A stretch of 64,000 nt of DNA from Paraburkholderia rhynchosiae (lineage in GTDB: Bacteria; Pseudomonadota; Gammaproteobacteria; Burkholderiales; Burkholderiaceae), in the NCBI RefSeq assembly GCF_002879865.1, contig NZ_PNXY01000022.1, positions 1-64,000 of the forward strand. Direction: 5' to 3'. The notes beneath the pieces were generated by a model that worked only from the letters and a program-made list of their open reading frames with translations, did no database searches and was not told the DNA's origin. Made by a program: the position numbers and the translations under genes. Every line of letters starts with the position of its first letter. Position 1 is the first letter of the stretch. This document shows, piece after piece, positions 54,880-62,616 of the stretch.

Positions 54880-55178
54880 TTGTCTGCTCCTGCGAATTGA
54901 AGTGAGGCGCGGTGTTACGGCAAAGCGAGTCTGCCAATCCATGAATGCCGCGCGCTCGGCGCTTGGCGATGAACAGAGTGTGGACTTTGCGCTTGCAGGC
55001 GGCGCTTCGAATCTTGCTGTTTATTTCGTCGTCAAGTATGAAGGATAGGTGCGCGAGACGGTGAGCAATTCCGGCTAACGGCACAGCTTCACGCTGCAAG
55101 AAGCGCTTCACCGCGCGACTCAGTAGAATTGACACCTTCGCGCACGACTTGCGCCGGCCACCGGATATTTCTACCACT

Positions 55179-56528
55179 GTGACAACGACACTTGAGCAAC
55201 TGCGAGCCGGACAGCTATCGGGTGCACGTCATCTTAAACTCGCGTGCGGACTGACCGAATTCCCGCGCGAGATTTTCGATCTCGCCGACTCGCTCGAAAT
55301 GCTCGATCTATCGGGCAATGCACTCTCTGCGTTGCCCGACGACTTCGCGCGGCTACGCAAATTGCGCATTATGTTCGCGTCCAATAACCCGTTCACCGAG
55401 TTGCCGGAAGTACTCGGGCAGTGTCCGCAATTGAGCATGGTCGGCTTCAAGGCCAATCGAATCCACAGAGTCGCCGGCAATGCATTGCCGCCTCAACTGC
55501 GTTGGCTGATCCTCACTGACAATGAAGTCGATGCGCTGCCGCCGGAAATTGGCTGCTGTACTCAATTGCAGAAGCTGATGCTGGCGGGTAATCGTCTGCG
55601 GTTTCTTCCCGATGAGCTGGCCGCCTGTTCGCGGCTCGAATTGCTGCGGCTTGCCGCGAATCAGCTCGGCGAATTGCCTGCATGGTTGCTTCGTATGCCG
55701 CGGCTCGCATGGCTCGCCTACGCGGGCAATCCATTTAGCGAAGCATTGGAAGCCGCTGCATGGGTCGATACGCCCATCGCCGACATCCACTGGGACGATC
55801 TGTGCCTGCAGCAGCAACTGGGCGAAGGCGCCTCGGGCGTTATCTATCGGGCGAAAGTATCCGAGCATGGCGGCGCGTCGCGGCCCGTCGCGGTCAAACT
55901 GTTCAAAGGCGCCGTCACGAGCGATGGTTTGCCCGACTGTGAAATGGCGGCCTGCATTCGAGCCGGCGATCACGCGAACCTGATTTCAGTGGCCGGAAAA
56001 GTGAAGGACCATCCGGCGAACACACACGGCCTCGTGATGGAACTGATCGAGCCGCAATTCCGCAATCTGGCGGGGCCGCCCAGTTTCGAGTCGTGTACGC
56101 GAGATGTCTACGATGCAAACGCGCGTTTCGATACGGCCGATGTTGTGGACATGGCGTACGGCATTGCATCGGCCGCGTGTCACTTGCATCGACGCGGCGT
56201 CATGCACGGCGATCTATACGCGCACAACATTCTGCACGATGGCCGGGCACGTGTATTGTTAGGGGACTTCGGCGCCGCGTCTTTCTATTCGGCGGACAGC
56301 CCCGGTTTGAGCGATGCGCTTGAACGCCTGGAGGTGCGGGCGTATGGTTGTCTGCTTGAGGAACTGATCGACCGTTGCGGCCGGTCCGTCAGGCCCGCTT
56401 CGGCTGACCAATCCAGCGTCGCCGAAAAGCTGGTGAAGCTGAAGGATAGTTGTCTGAGCGAAGACGTTCAAAGCCGGCCACTGTTCGAGCAGATCGCATC
56501 GGATCTGTTCGCGCTGAAGGCTCGCTGA
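55179..56528 (+). CDS. Leucine-rich-repeat protein fused to a eukaryotic-like kinase
   Basis: A protein of about 449 residues. Residues 20-200 are a run of about eight leucine-rich repeats (for example LEMLDLSGNALSALPDDFA and LQKLMLAGNRLRFLPDELA). Residues 205-449 are a Hanks-type kinase domain: glycine loop LGEGASGVIYRA, catalytic Lys in VAVKLF, catalytic loop HGDLYAHNIL (HGD in place of HRD), and metal-binding GDFGAA. There is no signal peptide or membrane segment, so it should be cytoplasmic. The GTG at 55179 gives the family-like start TTTLEQLRAGQLSGARHL; a TTG at 55149 is the alternative. The target is unknown. Confidence 0.88.
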   Translation: MTTTLEQLRAGQLSGARHLKLACGLTEFPREIFDLADSLEMLDLSGNALSALPDDFARLRKLRIMFASNNPFTELPEVLGQCPQLSMVGFKANRIHRVAGNALPPQLRWLILTDNEVDALPPEIGCCTQLQKLMLAGNRLRFLPDELAACSRLELLRLAANQLGELPAWLLRMPRLAWLAYAGNPFSEALEAAAWVDTPIADIHWDDLCLQQQLGEGASGVIYRAKVSEHGGASRPVAVKLFKGAVTSDGLPDCEMAACIRAGDHANLISVAGKVKDHPANTHGLVMELIEPQFRNLAGPPSFESCTRDVYDANARFDTADVVDMAYGIASAACHLHRRGVMHGDLYAHNILHDGRARVLLGDFGAASFYSADSPGLSDALERLEVRAYGCLLEELIDRCGRSVRPASADQSSVAEKLVKLKDSCLSEDVQSRPLFEQIASDLFALKAR

Positions 56529-56622
56529 TGTCGACCACGCGAGCCCTTTGCGGGCGAGCCAGTCCGCGTTCATTCGTTGGCGTTCGTTCCATTCACGAGC
56601 GCTGCCACGAAGGAGAGGAACC

Positions 56623-57582
56623 ATGACGCAGAGCATGCGCCGCCGCGTGTTGATCGCCGGTGCACTGGCTGCGGCCGGTCTCACGCGTGCGGCCGGCGCG
56701 GCAATCGTGCAAGGCCCGCCGAAGATCGCGCTTGTGCTGAAGTCGCTTGGCGATCCGTTTACCATCGCGATGGCCAACGCCGCGAAGAACTACCAGCAGC
56801 ATTACGCGTCGCAATTTGCGCTGACGGTTCGCGGAACCACGACCGAGACCGATACGGCCGGGCAGATCCGCATCGTCGAGGACATGATCAAGGCGAAGGT
56901 GAACGCGATCGTGATTGCGCCGTCCGGCTCGAAAGCGCTGACGTCGGTCGTCGCGCGCGCGATCAAGGCGGGCATGATCGTGGTCAGTATCGACAATCCG
57001 CTCGACGACGCATTGCAGGACGCTGCGAAGATTTCAGTGCCGTTCGTGGGCCCGAATAATCGCAAGGGCGCGACGCTGGTGGCGAACTATCTCGCGGAGC
57101 GGCTCAAGGCGGGCGACCAGGTGGGAATCATCGAGGGCACTCGCGCGGATCGCAATGCACAGCAACGCACAGCGGGTTACAGGGAGGCAATGAACGCGGC
57201 GGGCATGGACGTGGTCGCGACCCAGAACGGAGATTGGGAGTACGGCAAAGGCCGCGACGTCGCATCGAAAATGCTGGGTCAGTATCCGCAGATTCGCGGG
57301 CTGCTGTGCGCGAACGACAACATGGCAATGGGCGCAGCGGATGCCGTTCGTGATGCGGGCCGAACCGGCGGCGTCTATATCACGGGCTATAACGCCATTG
57401 ACGCAATCAAACCATTGATCGCGGATGGCCACGTGCTTGCCACGGTCAATCAGTTTGCCGAGCGGCAGGCCGTGTTCGGCATGGATGTCGCGTTGAAAGC
57501 GGTAACCGAACAGAGGAAGCAGAGCGAGTTGTCGAGAACCATAGAGACGCCGCTGCAATTGGTGACTGCTGCGAAACGGTGA
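56623..57582 (+). CDS. Periplasmic sugar-binding protein (RbsB-like)
   Basis: A 319-residue type I periplasmic binding protein, of the RbsB/peripla_BP_4 family. A signal peptide ends near RAAGA. The mature part has IALVLKSLGDPFTIAMANAA, VNAIVIAPSGSKALTSVVA and VVSIDNPLDD, then VGIIEGTRAD and GLLCANDNMAMGAADAV. AGGAGAGG stands just before the ATG. No permease or ATPase gene is adjacent, so it is an orphan component or works with a transporter encoded elsewhere. It follows the LRR-kinase gene by about 95 bp in the same direction, with no known link. Confidence 0.88.
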   Translation: MTQSMRRRVLIAGALAAAGLTRAAGAAIVQGPPKIALVLKSLGDPFTIAMANAAKNYQQHYASQFALTVRGTTTETDTAGQIRIVEDMIKAKVNAIVIAPSGSKALTSVVARAIKAGMIVVSIDNPLDDALQDAAKISVPFVGPNNRKGATLVANYLAERLKAGDQVGIIEGTRADRNAQQRTAGYREAMNAAGMDVVATQNGDWEYGKGRDVASKMLGQYPQIRGLLCANDNMAMGAADAVRDAGRTGGVYITGYNAIDAIKPLIADGHVLATVNQFAERQAVFGMDVALKAVTEQRKQSELSRTIETPLQLVTAAKR

Positions 57583-57707
57583 GGGGCTTACTGTCTCTTG
57601 GCGCCTGCGGGGTTTCGTCGTTTTTTTCGAACGTGTTGTTCTACTTTAAGTCAGGCATGGGCGCTAGCGCGTCCCTGGTTGCGCCCGCAGAGAAACGACG
57701 CAAGCTG

Positions 57708-58096
57708 CTACTCGGTCATAGAGCGTGTTGCTGCGGCAATGTCATCTGCCAAACGTGCCAATGCACGACTGTGGGCCATCATGATCGCGTCATAGCCGGA
57801 CTCATCGTGCATTAACTCGCGGGCTGTCGTGCGTCCGTTGACCGTCCTCGTAGCCGAGCGCACGGACCAGGCGGCGACGAGAGTCATGCCTTGGGTCGTC
57901 GCCTGTCGACCAACTCGGGGACCGTGACAGCACCCATTGCGATTTCGATTGCGCCCGGACGGACGCTCTTCTGCTCCTGCGCGGCGCCCTCCACCGCGGT
58001 CAACGTATAGAGCGTCGGACTGGGCGACGTTGCGCATCCTGCTAAGAGTGCCGGCACCATAGCCGTTAAAGCCAACAAATGGAACCGGCGCATCAT
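57708..58096 (-). pseudogene. pqiC: pqiC remnant: internally deleted, frameshifted lipoprotein gene
   Basis: From the ATG at 58096, overlapping the end of pqiB as expected for pqiC, a lipoprotein signal (LLAGCATSPSP) and the PqiC start TLYTLTAVEG run to VTVPELVDR, then stop at 57884. In another frame, downstream, the PqiC end is recognisable: TLVAAWSVR, then GYDAIMMAHSRALARLADDI to a stop at 57708. PqiC is normally about 200 residues; here only about 130 codons of DNA remain. The middle of roughly 70 residues is missing and the frame changes at the junction. This reads as an internal deletion, so the lipoprotein is probably non-functional. Confidence 0.72.
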
Positions 58097-59718
58097 TTGT
58101 CTCCCGTCTTGCCGCGAATCAGCGATTCTGGATGGCGCTCGAGGTACTCCGCTAACGAGCGGATCGACACTGCAGCTCGCGACAATTCCCGCATCGTATC
58201 GGTAGTGCTTTGTTGCAATGGCGAGTCGCTTTGCAGCGCGCGATTCGCGGACGTGAGCGCCTCGCGCGCCGCGGCCAGCGTTGCTTTGGTGTCGGGAGCG
58301 AGATCGGTGTTAACCGTATTCAGCAGCGCATCTGCGTCATTGAGCGTTTTGCGCAGATCCTTGCTGATGCCTTCGAACGGGATCGCGTTCAGCCTCGCCA
58401 CCAGCGTCGTAATGGAATCCTGCAAGCCCTGTAGATTGCCCGGCACCGTGGGCAATTCGGGATGTTCGTTACTCCAGTTCATCACCGCTTTGGGCGCGTT
58501 CGGAAAGAAGTCGATCGCGACGTAGAGTTGGCCGGTAAGCAGACTCGCGGTCCGCAATTGCGCGCGCATTCCCGTCGATACAAGGTAGTCCGCCATGAGT
58601 TTTCGTTCGGATGGAACACGCTCCGCGCTCGTTTTTCTGTCGTCAGTCGAAATCAGACGCTCCGGAAAAATGCTGACGTGGACCGGAATGCTGAATTCCT
58701 TGGTAACCGGATCGAAGTGCGTGCGAATCGCAGTCACTTCACCGATCACGATTCCGCGAAAATCGACCGGCGCACCCACGGTCAAACCGCGCACCGACTC
58801 CTTGAAATTCAGCACATATTGATCGACGATCGCGTCGTGCGTTTTCATCGCCTCGGTGCGGTCGGAGAATAGCCGATACGAATGCCGCGCCTTGGCCGGT
58901 GTTTTGTCAGTGGCTTGTGGCGAATCCTCGAATGCAAGTCCGCCGATCAGTACCGACACCAGCGACTCGGTATTCACCTTGACGCCGCTCGTATCGAGCG
59001 TCACATCAACGCCGCTGGCCTGCCAGAACCTCGTGTCGTTCGTGACGTATTTGTCGTAGGGCGCATTGACGAAGATATGAATCGTCATTCCCGCGCCGTC
59101 GGCATCCAGTGCATATGACACGATCTGACCGACCTGAAGGCGTCGAAAGAAGACGGGCGAGCCGATATAGAGCGAGCCGATGTTCGCGCTTCTGAGCAGG
59201 AACTCTCGTCCAGGCGTGCCGGAGGCGAACACGGGCGGCGACTCAAGACCGGCAAAGTCGCGCCGCGCCGTTCGGGATGCACCGGCGTCCATTCCAATGT
59301 GCGAGCCCGAAATCAGTGTGCTGATGCCCGAGACAGTACCGCCTGCAATGCGCGGGCGAACGACCCAGAAACGGGTGTCGTCAACGAGCATGTTGGTGGC
59401 GCTGCGCGACATTTCCGCGCTGGCGAGCACGGTCTTATGGTCATCGGAAAGCGAGAGACTTTTGATGATCCCAATGTCTACGTTCTTGAACTTGATTTTT
59501 GTTTTGCCGGCCTCGATGCCGTCGCCTGTCGCAAAGCTGATCGTAATGGTCGGCCCACGTTGCATGAAAGGCTGAACCGCCAGCCAGCCGGTTATCAGTA
59601 CGGCGATAAGCGGCACACACCACACGAGTTGCACGGCCCACCGCGGGCGCTTGATGTCGACGGCGAGTGGAAAAGAAGGCGTGCCTGAGTCGTCTCTTTG
59701 TCCAGCGGGTTTATTCAA
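58093..59718 (-). CDS. pqiB: PqiB, MCE-domain lipid-transport protein
   Basis: A 541-residue protein with one N-terminal membrane segment (about residues 28-48) and three MCE/MlaD-type domains in the periplasm. The domains begin near ITISFATGDGIEAGKTKIKF, near SPVFFRRLQVGQIV and near VGAPVDFRGIVIGEV. A long helical C-terminus follows. In E. coli PqiB forms a tunnel that may carry lipids between the membranes, together with PqiA and the lipoprotein PqiC. It overlaps pqiA by 8 bp and the pqiC remnant by 4 bp. All three domains appear intact, though its outer-membrane partner is broken. Confidence 0.92.
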   Translation of the reverse strand: MNKPAGQRDDSGTPSFPLAVDIKRPRWAVQLVWCVPLIAVLITGWLAVQPFMQRGPTITISFATGDGIEAGKTKIKFKNVDIGIIKSLSLSDDHKTVLASAEMSRSATNMLVDDTRFWVVRPRIAGGTVSGISTLISGSHIGMDAGASRTARRDFAGLESPPVFASGTPGREFLLRSANIGSLYIGSPVFFRRLQVGQIVSYALDADGAGMTIHIFVNAPYDKYVTNDTRFWQASGVDVTLDTSGVKVNTESLVSVLIGGLAFEDSPQATDKTPAKARHSYRLFSDRTEAMKTHDAIVDQYVLNFKESVRGLTVGAPVDFRGIVIGEVTAIRTHFDPVTKEFSIPVHVSIFPERLISTDDRKTSAERVPSERKLMADYLVSTGMRAQLRTASLLTGQLYVAIDFFPNAPKAVMNWSNEHPELPTVPGNLQGLQDSITTLVARLNAIPFEGISKDLRKTLNDADALLNTVNTDLAPDTKATLAAAREALTSANRALQSDSPLQQSTTDTMRELSRAAVSIRSLAEYLERHPESLIRGKTGDK

Positions 59719-61030
59719 CTTCTGTCTCCACTGCGTCCCATATCAGTCGTGGATCGAACGAGAGCGTGGCGAACATCGTCAGCACGACTACCCCGCCGAA
59801 TGCAATTGCGCCAGGCCCCGCATCTATCGTTGCAACTGAGTCGAATTGCACGACGGCGACGAGAATGGTGATGACGTAGATATCGAGCATCGACCATCGG
59901 CCGATAAGCTCGATGAGCCGATAAAGACGCGTTCGCCTGGTCGGTACCGATGGCGAACGCAATTGAGTACTGCAAGCGAGATAAGTCAGCGACAACACCT
60001 TGAGCATCGGCACCACAATGCTCGCCATGAAGACAATCGCCGCAAGCAACCACGATCCCGAGGACCAGAGATAAACAACGCCACTCAGAATCGTGTCGGA
60101 CTGCGCGTTGAACAATGTGCCCGTAACCATGATCGGCAGAAGAAGCGACGGAATATAAAGAACGGTCGCGGCGAGAATGAATGCCCACGTGCGAGTCAAA
60201 CTGTTGTGTTTGCGTGGATGCAGGCTCGAGTTGCAACGCGGACAGCTCCCAGCTTGGCTTTGCAACAGCGGCCTTGCAAGCAGCCCGCAGCCGTTGCAAC
60301 GATAGAGACCTGCGCGAGCCGCGGTGCGGAATCGCTCGCTCGCGGTGGCGATCCAAGCGACATCGAGATGAACCTCGGGCCGAGCTTCAGGCCGACCTTC
60401 AGGCCAAGCTTCAGGCCGAGCGCGGTCGATATGCGCCCATAGATCGAGCGGATCGAAGATAACGGCCACTATTGCGAGCAGCACCATGACGGCGCCCAAC
60501 GCCCATAGTCCGATGCCGGGCATTACGGTCGCCACATGCTGAAGTTTGACGATCGCGACGAGCAACGCAAGCATGAACACTTCTATCATTCCCCACGGTG
60601 CGAAGTGGCGAAGCAGGCGCAGAACGAGTTGCGGCCCCGGCGGAGAGCGGCCGAAATACAACGGCAAAAGCAGATAGATCATGGCCGCCATGTTCAGCGC
60701 GGGCATGAGGAATGTCGTGACGAACACAAGGCCCGCAATCGGCCACATACCATCGGCGTAAAGCGACAAAGCCGCGTTGACAAGCGTGGTTTCGACGAGT
60801 GCTCCATTAACCCACACGCCGACAATCGGAAAGCAGTTGGCGACGACAAACAGCACCGTAGCCGCCAGGCTGAGCGCGAGTGTCAGGTCGCGGGTCGCGG
60901 ACGCGCGCTGGGAAAGGGTCGCGCCGCAGCGTCCACACTTCGTGGCGCCGCGGCGGCTGCGGGGCGGTCTGGACTGAAGCAGGTCGCATTCGGGACAGGC
61001 AATCAATCTGGTTTCATTCATCATCGGCAT
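59711..61030 (-). CDS. pqiA: PqiA, inner-membrane protein with two zinc-ribbon halves
   Basis: A 439-residue integral membrane protein with two PqiA units, each led by a zinc-ribbon: CPECDLL with a later CGRCG, and CNGCGLL with a later CPRCN. Each unit has about four hydrophobic segments. It precedes pqiB, which it overlaps by 8 bp. The linker between the units contains a repeated RPEA/WPEG/RPEA stretch encoded by three 12-bp tandem units at 60381-60416. A second ATG two codons in may be the true start. It partners with PqiB in membrane-lipid homeostasis. Confidence 0.9.
   Translation of the reverse strand: MPMMNETRLIACPECDLLQSRPPRSRRGATKCGRCGATLSQRASATRDLTLALSLAATVLFVVANCFPIVGVWVNGALVETTLVNAALSLYADGMWPIAGLVFVTTFLMPALNMAAMIYLLLPLYFGRSPPGPQLVLRLLRHFAPWGMIEVFMLALLVAIVKLQHVATVMPGIGLWALGAVMVLLAIVAVIFDPLDLWAHIDRARPEAWPEGRPEARPEVHLDVAWIATASERFRTAARAGLYRCNGCGLLARPLLQSQAGSCPRCNSSLHPRKHNSLTRTWAFILAATVLYIPSLLLPIMVTGTLFNAQSDTILSGVVYLWSSGSWLLAAIVFMASIVVPMLKVLSLTYLACSTQLRSPSVPTRRTRLYRLIELIGRWSMLDIYVITILVAVVQFDSVATIDAGPGAIAFGGVVVLTMFATLSFDPRLIWDAVETEVE
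60381..60416 (-). repeat. Three 12-bp tandem units within pqiA
   Basis: CGAGCTTCAGGC, CGACCTTCAGGC and CAAGCTTCAGGC are consecutive (plus-strand reading). They are in frame with pqiA and encode four-residue units such as RPEA and WPEG in the inter-domain linker. Copy number may vary between strains by slippage without breaking the frame. Confidence 0.75.
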
Positions 61031-61098
61031 CCGATCAATTGCGCGTGGTCTCGAAGAGCGAGTCCGCGTGCGTGCAATCCGCTCGTGGGGCGAGAAGG

Positions 61099-61761
61099 CT
61101 ATTTGAATTGCTCTGCAAGCTCGTCGGCGCCTTTATCGATGCCGGTCTTTGCCGCACCCAGCGATCCAAAGGCGGCCGCGAGATTCATCGCATTCGGATA
61201 CTGCTTCGTGACATAAGCCTGAAGAAGCTGGTTAGTCGACGCGTCGCGCAGTTCCACCGCATAGATCACGTAACCGGAAAACGCGGCTTCACGGCCGCGA
61301 ATCGCCTGCACGCCGTTGTACAGATTGCCGCCAATATCGAAGTGAGTGAACGGGCCGAGGACCGGCGTCGTCGTGCCGGCGCCCGTCAATGTCACCTTCA
61401 ACCGCAACGTGCTCGCGCCCGAATCGCTCGCGACTTCAAAGCGCTTTCCGAGCTTCTTTGCGAACGCGGATTGCGCGTAGTTAGCGAGCGTGGTTTTGTC
61501 CTGATCGCCCATGTCGCCGAACTGATCGTCGGCGCCGCGATAGATCGCGACCGGATCAATAACGATCCGTTTGTATCGGCGCCAGTCCACTTGCGTCGCA
61601 TAGCGATACGGCATGCGGACCGAGCTGTTTTGCGGCTCGGTCTTCAATTCCGAGGACGACGCGAGTCCGGAATACGCGACCGGCTGGACGCTCGAACATC
61701 CCACCAAAGCCATGCAGAGCGTTGCAACTGCGAGTGTATGGGCGTTGCTAAACCTGTTCAT
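61099..61761 (-). CDS. DUF3313 lipoprotein
   Basis: A 220-residue predicted lipoprotein. The signal peptide ends in a lipobox (MALVGC, Cys near residue 22). The body has the DUF3313 pattern: RYATQVDWRRYKRIVIDPVAIY near residues 52-73, then a long conserved domain. It ends with AKTGIDKGADELAEQFK. It is the first gene of the leftward run that continues into pqiA after a 68-bp gap, so it may be co-transcribed with pqiAB. A possible TetR-type operator lies about 90 bp upstream (61852-61870). The function is unknown. Confidence 0.82.
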   Translation of the reverse strand: MNRFSNAHTLAVATLCMALVGCSSVQPVAYSGLASSSELKTEPQNSSVRMPYRYATQVDWRRYKRIVIDPVAIYRGADDQFGDMGDQDKTTLANYAQSAFAKKLGKRFEVASDSGASTLRLKVTLTGAGTTTPVLGPFTHFDIGGNLYNGVQAIRGREAAFSGYVIYAVELRDASTNQLLQAYVTKQYPNAMNLAAAFGSLGAAKTGIDKGADELAEQFK

Positions 61762-61851
61762 TCAAAGCTCCATTTCGGATGACGCGCGGTTCGCCGCGCG
61801 GAAGTTGTCCACCGTGCATTGCAAGCGAACACGATCTGGCTATTAAAGACC

Positions 61852-61870
61852 GAACGTACGGTTTGTTTTA
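61852..61870 (+). promoter_or_regulatory. Repeated operator-like motif, copy 1
   Basis: GAACGTACGGTTTGTTTTA, about 90 bp upstream of the DUF3313 start. It matches copy 2 in 15 of the first 16 positions and resembles a TetR-family half-operator with a CGGTTTGTTT core. Confidence 0.45.
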
Positions 61871-62103
61871 GAAACGGGCCTTGCCGTAGCATTTGACCCA
61901 TGGCCGGGCAGGCGAATCCGGACGCGACCGGGACTGTGTTCTGAGCGGCCATTCCCCTGTTCAAACACGACAAAGCCGAGCGGCGCAAACCACCCGACGC
62001 CGCGAGGTCGCATTCAGCGTGCTATGCCGTGTGTTTTCCGGCGAATCGCCGCTGACGACACGCAAGTGCCCGATTCGGAAGCGATCGTAGCACCGTCGTA
62101 AAC

Positions 62104-62132
62104 ACAAGTAAACAGAACGTCCGGTTTGTTTA
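62104..62132 (+). promoter_or_regulatory. Repeated operator-like motif, copy 2, with inverted-repeat symmetry
   Basis: GAACGTCCGGTTTGTTTAT (62115 onward) preceded by AAGTAAACA. TAAACAGAACG and CGGTTTGTTTA are inverted repeats matching in 9 of 11 positions. It lies about 110 bp before the small membrane-protein gene. Confidence 0.45.
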
Positions 62133-62239
62133 TGGCTTAATCTGACCACGGACCTCTAACCGCGACGAACTGCACCGCACCTGGTAGACAGCTCGCGAGA
62201 CATCAGCGTGTCGAAGCGTCATTTGAAAAAGCGGACGGC

Positions 62240-62521
62240 ATGACAAGCAAAACCGAGATCATCCTCGCGGTGGCGGATTTCTTCGCACTCAGCGCACCGC
62301 CTGCGCTAATGGTCGCGCTCGTGTTCGCCGCGGCGTATCTGCTGATTGGCGTTCCGCTTCATTTCTGGCGTGGAGCCGTCGCCCGCGATACGTGGGGCAC
62401 GCTTGCCGGTCTGTTCGCGGGTCTGCTGTATATGGCGTTTATCTTCGGCATCTACCCGAATCTGCGTGACGACCTGCATGTCATCGACGCGAAGGCGGCA
62501 AGCGCGCATCAACGGCAATGA
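62240..62521 (+). CDS. Small membrane protein of unknown function
   Basis: A 93-residue protein with two or three hydrophobic segments, near residues 8-38 and 50-72, ending in a soluble tail (IYPNLRDDLHVIDAKAAS). I do not recognise a family. The ATG at 62240 is the natural start; the Shine-Dalgarno is weak (AAAGCGGACGGC). Its promoter region contains one of the two repeated operator-like motifs, shared with the divergent DUF3313/pqi genes, so the two units may be co-regulated. Codon use is ordinary for this genome. Confidence 0.6.
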   Translation: MTSKTEIILAVADFFALSAPPALMVALVFAAAYLLIGVPLHFWRGAVARDTWGTLAGLFAGLLYMAFIFGIYPNLRDDLHVIDAKAASAHQRQ

Positions 62522-62616
62522 ATACGTGTCCAGCTAGCGAAAGGCAGACGGCACTGAGGCCGTCTCCGTTTGCATTTGAAAGCGCTTTAAAGGCGTTTAG
62601 AAAGGTTTGAAGATGT

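Larger units (their letters stand above)
61762..62239. other. Divergent intergenic region with a repeated motif
   Basis: A 478-bp gap between the leftward DUF3313 gene and the rightward small membrane protein gene. It holds two near-identical 18-bp motifs (61852-61870 and 62115-62132). No transcription-factor gene is encoded here; other short frames lack any family feature. Confidence 0.6.
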
